A stretch of DNA of 64,000 nucleotides from Forficula auricularia (Eukaryota > Arthropoda > Insecta > Dermaptera > Forficulidae). The stretch is from positions 713,173 to 777,172 of the forward strand of contig JALMQS010000615.1 of NCBI GenBank assembly GCA_024734495.1, given 5' to 3'. The notes under the pieces are model-generated. The model worked only from the letters and a program-made list of their open reading frames with translations. It was not told the origin of the DNA and searched no databases. Numbering within the stretch: the first letter of the stretch is position 1; every line of letters begins with the position of its first letter. Position numbers and translations under genes: made by a program. Positions 61,401 to 64,000 of this stretch are shown piece after piece.

Positions 61401-62420
61401 CTCGACAGTGTGGGGGCCAACTTTTGGAGCCCGAAAATCCTAGAAATTTTAGGACTTTTTCCAGTTTTCCACTTATAACTCGAAAACGGTCCATATTTTA
61501 TAAATAACCCTCCTATAGTAAATTAAAGTGGACAAAATTTCGCGGCGATTAAAAAAAATAGAAAAGTGGTCCAGTAGATTTTTTATGGTGATCCAAAAAA
61601 CAGCCACCCTGGATCACTTTTGAATACCTATCCCAAAAACTCGCATTTTTTTCGATTTTTTCCCATTTTGACCATGAAGGAGCACGTTTTCAACAAAGAC
61701 CACTCTGACGCTTTTGAGGATTCTGATCATATCCTGTCCGGAAAATGTAGGATGTCTATAAATCTAAGTTTTATCGAAAAAGTGGTCCAAGTAAAAGTTC
61801 AAATCAACAAAATTTCCTACAGAATGAAATAGAAATCAAGTTTCTAAAATGAGTGGTTTTCATTTTATGAAGGAAAAACTGCGATTTTTGTGCAAAAAAC
61901 TGCAAAATTCAACCTCATTGCGGCACGGGTTACCATTATCCAATTAAGATGAAACTTTGTTTAAATTGTAGAAAATTTAATTTAGTTTAAAAATGTATAG
62001 AATGGTCTTTGTCGAAAACCTGCACCTTCATAGTCAAAATGGGGAAAAATCGAAAAAAGTACGAGTTTTAGGGATATTCAAAAGTGATCCCGGGGGCTGT
62101 TTTTTGACAGGCTCTAGTACCGGTTCTACTGAACCTAAATAGATGAAATTGTTAGTATTTTGCTCGTAATTTAAAGAGCTTTAATTTATCTAATAGATAT
62201 CTTTTTGATTTGATAAGCTGTTTTAGAGTTATTCAAGAAAAACTGAAAAAAAACTCGGAAATTTTCTCATTTTGAGGCGCGTAGAAAAATTTCCACAACA
62301 CAGATTTGGGAGAAAACTTAGGGTAGTAATATTGGAGTACCAATAAAGGTATTCCAAGCAATAAAATCATTACCGGGAATTATTTTCTGTTAAAATCGTA
62401 ATTTGCCTGGACTACTATTA
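61400..62420. repeat. Dispersed repeat shared with 22070-22800
   Basis: Longer copy of the same family; TTTTTTCGATTTTTTCCC, GACCACTCTGACGCTTTTG and CAATAAAGGTATTCCAAG are shared or extended. Two internal segments resemble each other in reverse, but no clear termini were seen. Confidence 0.5.
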
Positions 62421-62494
62421 GTCTCAACCAATTTATTAACCATCATGCAAACAATCATTCAAATATATATATATGCGCTCTTTTACCGGACTTC

Positions 62495-63190
62495 AAAAGA
62501 AGGAGGTTCTCTATTCGACTGATTTTTTTTTTTTTTTTTTTTTGTGCCTATGTTACCTCATATCTCCGCCAATTGTCAACCGATTTTGAAATTTTTTTTG
62601 CATTGGGTCCAGTCTAGCTTCCGATTGGTCCCATTTTTTTCGTTTTTTTCATAGGTATTAGACCTTTTTTATTAGGTTTGTTTAGACCTAACCTCTTTGT
62701 TTATGAACCGATTTCGATGGTTCTTTTTTTATCGAAAGAGGGTGTCTTAGGGATGGTGTCATATTAATTTGGTCAAGTTCTGATGATATGATCACTATTA
62801 ATGACATCACTAAAAAGAAAAATAAAAATAATTTTTAAGAAAAAAATAAAAACCGACTTCAAAAAATTAAATGCAACAAATAAAATACACTAAAAGGTAT
62901 AAAATAATTATTATCTTATTTAGTTACAACTAAACGACGAAATATTAACATGAAATTACTTTTTGAAGTCGGTGCCAAACATATACCTTTTATGAATCGC
63001 AATCGACGGATCTTACTTGTACGTTTGGCGGGTACGCTCGCTTATAGCATAGTTTGTTTGGTACCGACTTCAAAAAGTAATTTCATGTTAATATTTCGTA
63101 GTTTAGTTGTAACTAAATAAGATAATAATTATTTTATAACTTTTAGTGTATTTATATTTGTTGCGTTTAATTTTTTGAAGTCGGTTTTAT
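62495..63190. mobile_element. ACCGACTTCAAAA element, copy 3
   Basis: Begins CCGGACTTCAAAAGAAGGAG with GAGGTTCTCTATTCGAC and ends TTTTTTGAAGTCGGTTTT; the second half is palindromic. The order of its two halves is reversed relative to 26640-27790. Confidence 0.65.
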
Positions 63191-63363
63191 TTTTCTTAAA
63201 AATTATTTTTGTATGTGTTTTAATAGATTTTACAGAGAGTCAAAATCGCCTCTAAAAACTACTTTTGAAGTCAGAAATTTCAAAATTTTCCTGGGGGGGG
63301 GGGGGGTGCCGGTACATGACCCCCCAAATTGAAAGTCTGGTACCACTCCTAGTATAAAAGTAA

Positions 63364-64000
63364 GTACCTGGAGGCACCGAGCGATGCTCGGTAACTTCTT
63401 CCTTCAGTTAAAACCTTTATTTTTAATATTATTTTTAATTTAAAATTCTGATAAAAGGTCGATTTTTATTTGAGAGCCGTTTTCAAATTAAAAAAAAATA
63501 CAAATATATATAGTATTCGCCCACTGTACCCCTCACCCCGCTTGACCCCACCCCCGAAACCTCGCCCTACCCCGGACTCCCCACCAATCCACCCACCTCC
63601 TGCACCTGTTTTGATTCAACCATATGATTCATTTTTATTCATCCAATTGTTAATAAATAAAACCTATCAAAATGTGTTGTTTTTTCAGAAAATTGAGACC
63701 TGCTTATGCGAAATATATTTTTAAATAAATTCTTGATTATTTTTATTCTATTAAATAAATAAAGTTCTTTATAAAAACAATTATAAAACGTTTATTAATA
63801 TTTCTAACGTTTAGGAGAACAAAATATGTTAAAATCCACAATCACAATACTTCTTCAAGGCCTTTTAGAACAATGAAACTAACGACCCATTGTCTGCCTG
63901 GGTTTACAAGGAAAAGGGAAACCTTTTTTAAAACCATAAGAATGGGATTTGTCTACCTGAGAATAATTAATTTGATTACGAAAAAACCCATCAAAAACAA
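63364..64000 (+). repeat. Family H copy, cut by the window end
   Basis: GTACCTGGAGGCACCGAGCG with intact hairpin, C-rich tract at 63520-63605, and the shared GATTACGAAAAAACCCATCA near 63975-64000. The far terminus lies outside the window. Confidence 0.65.

Overview
This is a eukaryotic, strongly AT-rich window with spliced genes, GT-AG introns and very dense transposable elements. The element types (mariner and DUF4817-type transposons, RTE, CR1-like and Jockey-like LINEs, tRNA-derived SINEs, hAT and Helitron-type elements) suggest an insect or other arthropod. The species cannot be named from sequence alone.

Four host genes are supported, all on the minus strand. (1) The first two exons of the splicing factor and E3 ligase Prp19 (551-896); the rest lies beyond the left edge. 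(2) A SKICH-domain inositol polyphosphate 5-phosphatase of the INPP5K type in six exons spread over about 24 kb (5952-29777), with every catalytic motif present and only a few N-terminal residues unaccounted for. (3) A compact five-exon gene for a 211-residue DUF4806-type protein (38312-39289). (4) A complete six-exon eIF3h gene (45679-59284, 344 residues). Exon phases agree at every junction in these models.

Almost everything else is repeat. Region by region: 1-5.9 kb holds dispersed repeats, a LINE inside a LINE, a mariner fragment and a large palindrome. 6.3-29.6 kb, the 5-phosphatase introns, holds palindromic elements, an RTE copy with clear target-site duplications, tRNA-like SINEs and foldback elements. 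30-38 kb holds a candidate LTR, a stack of three hAT elements, a 177-bp satellite and tandem copies of a hairpin-ended element. 39.5-45.5 kb holds duplicated tRNA-like units, a mariner-MITE-SINE stack and an RTE LINE split by a MITE. 45.7-59.3 kb, the eIF3h introns, holds hAT elements, a CR1-like LINE beside Gypsy remnants, a mariner foldback and a Tigger-like remnant. 59.5-64 kb holds further dispersed families.

The most striking feature is a set of about 20 sequences matching the hammerhead ribozyme core (CTGANGA, a short stem-loop, then GAAA), in at least six families that differ outside the core. Most occur as head-to-head inverted pairs inside palindromic elements of about 0.2-1 kb. Several can be folded by eye into minimal type I hammerheads, including ones whose stem III is only an ACGT palindrome, as expected of dimeric hammerheads. 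This resembles the hammerheads of Penelope-like elements and their non-autonomous relatives (retrozymes), but no Penelope reverse transcriptase is present here. Activity is inferred, not shown.
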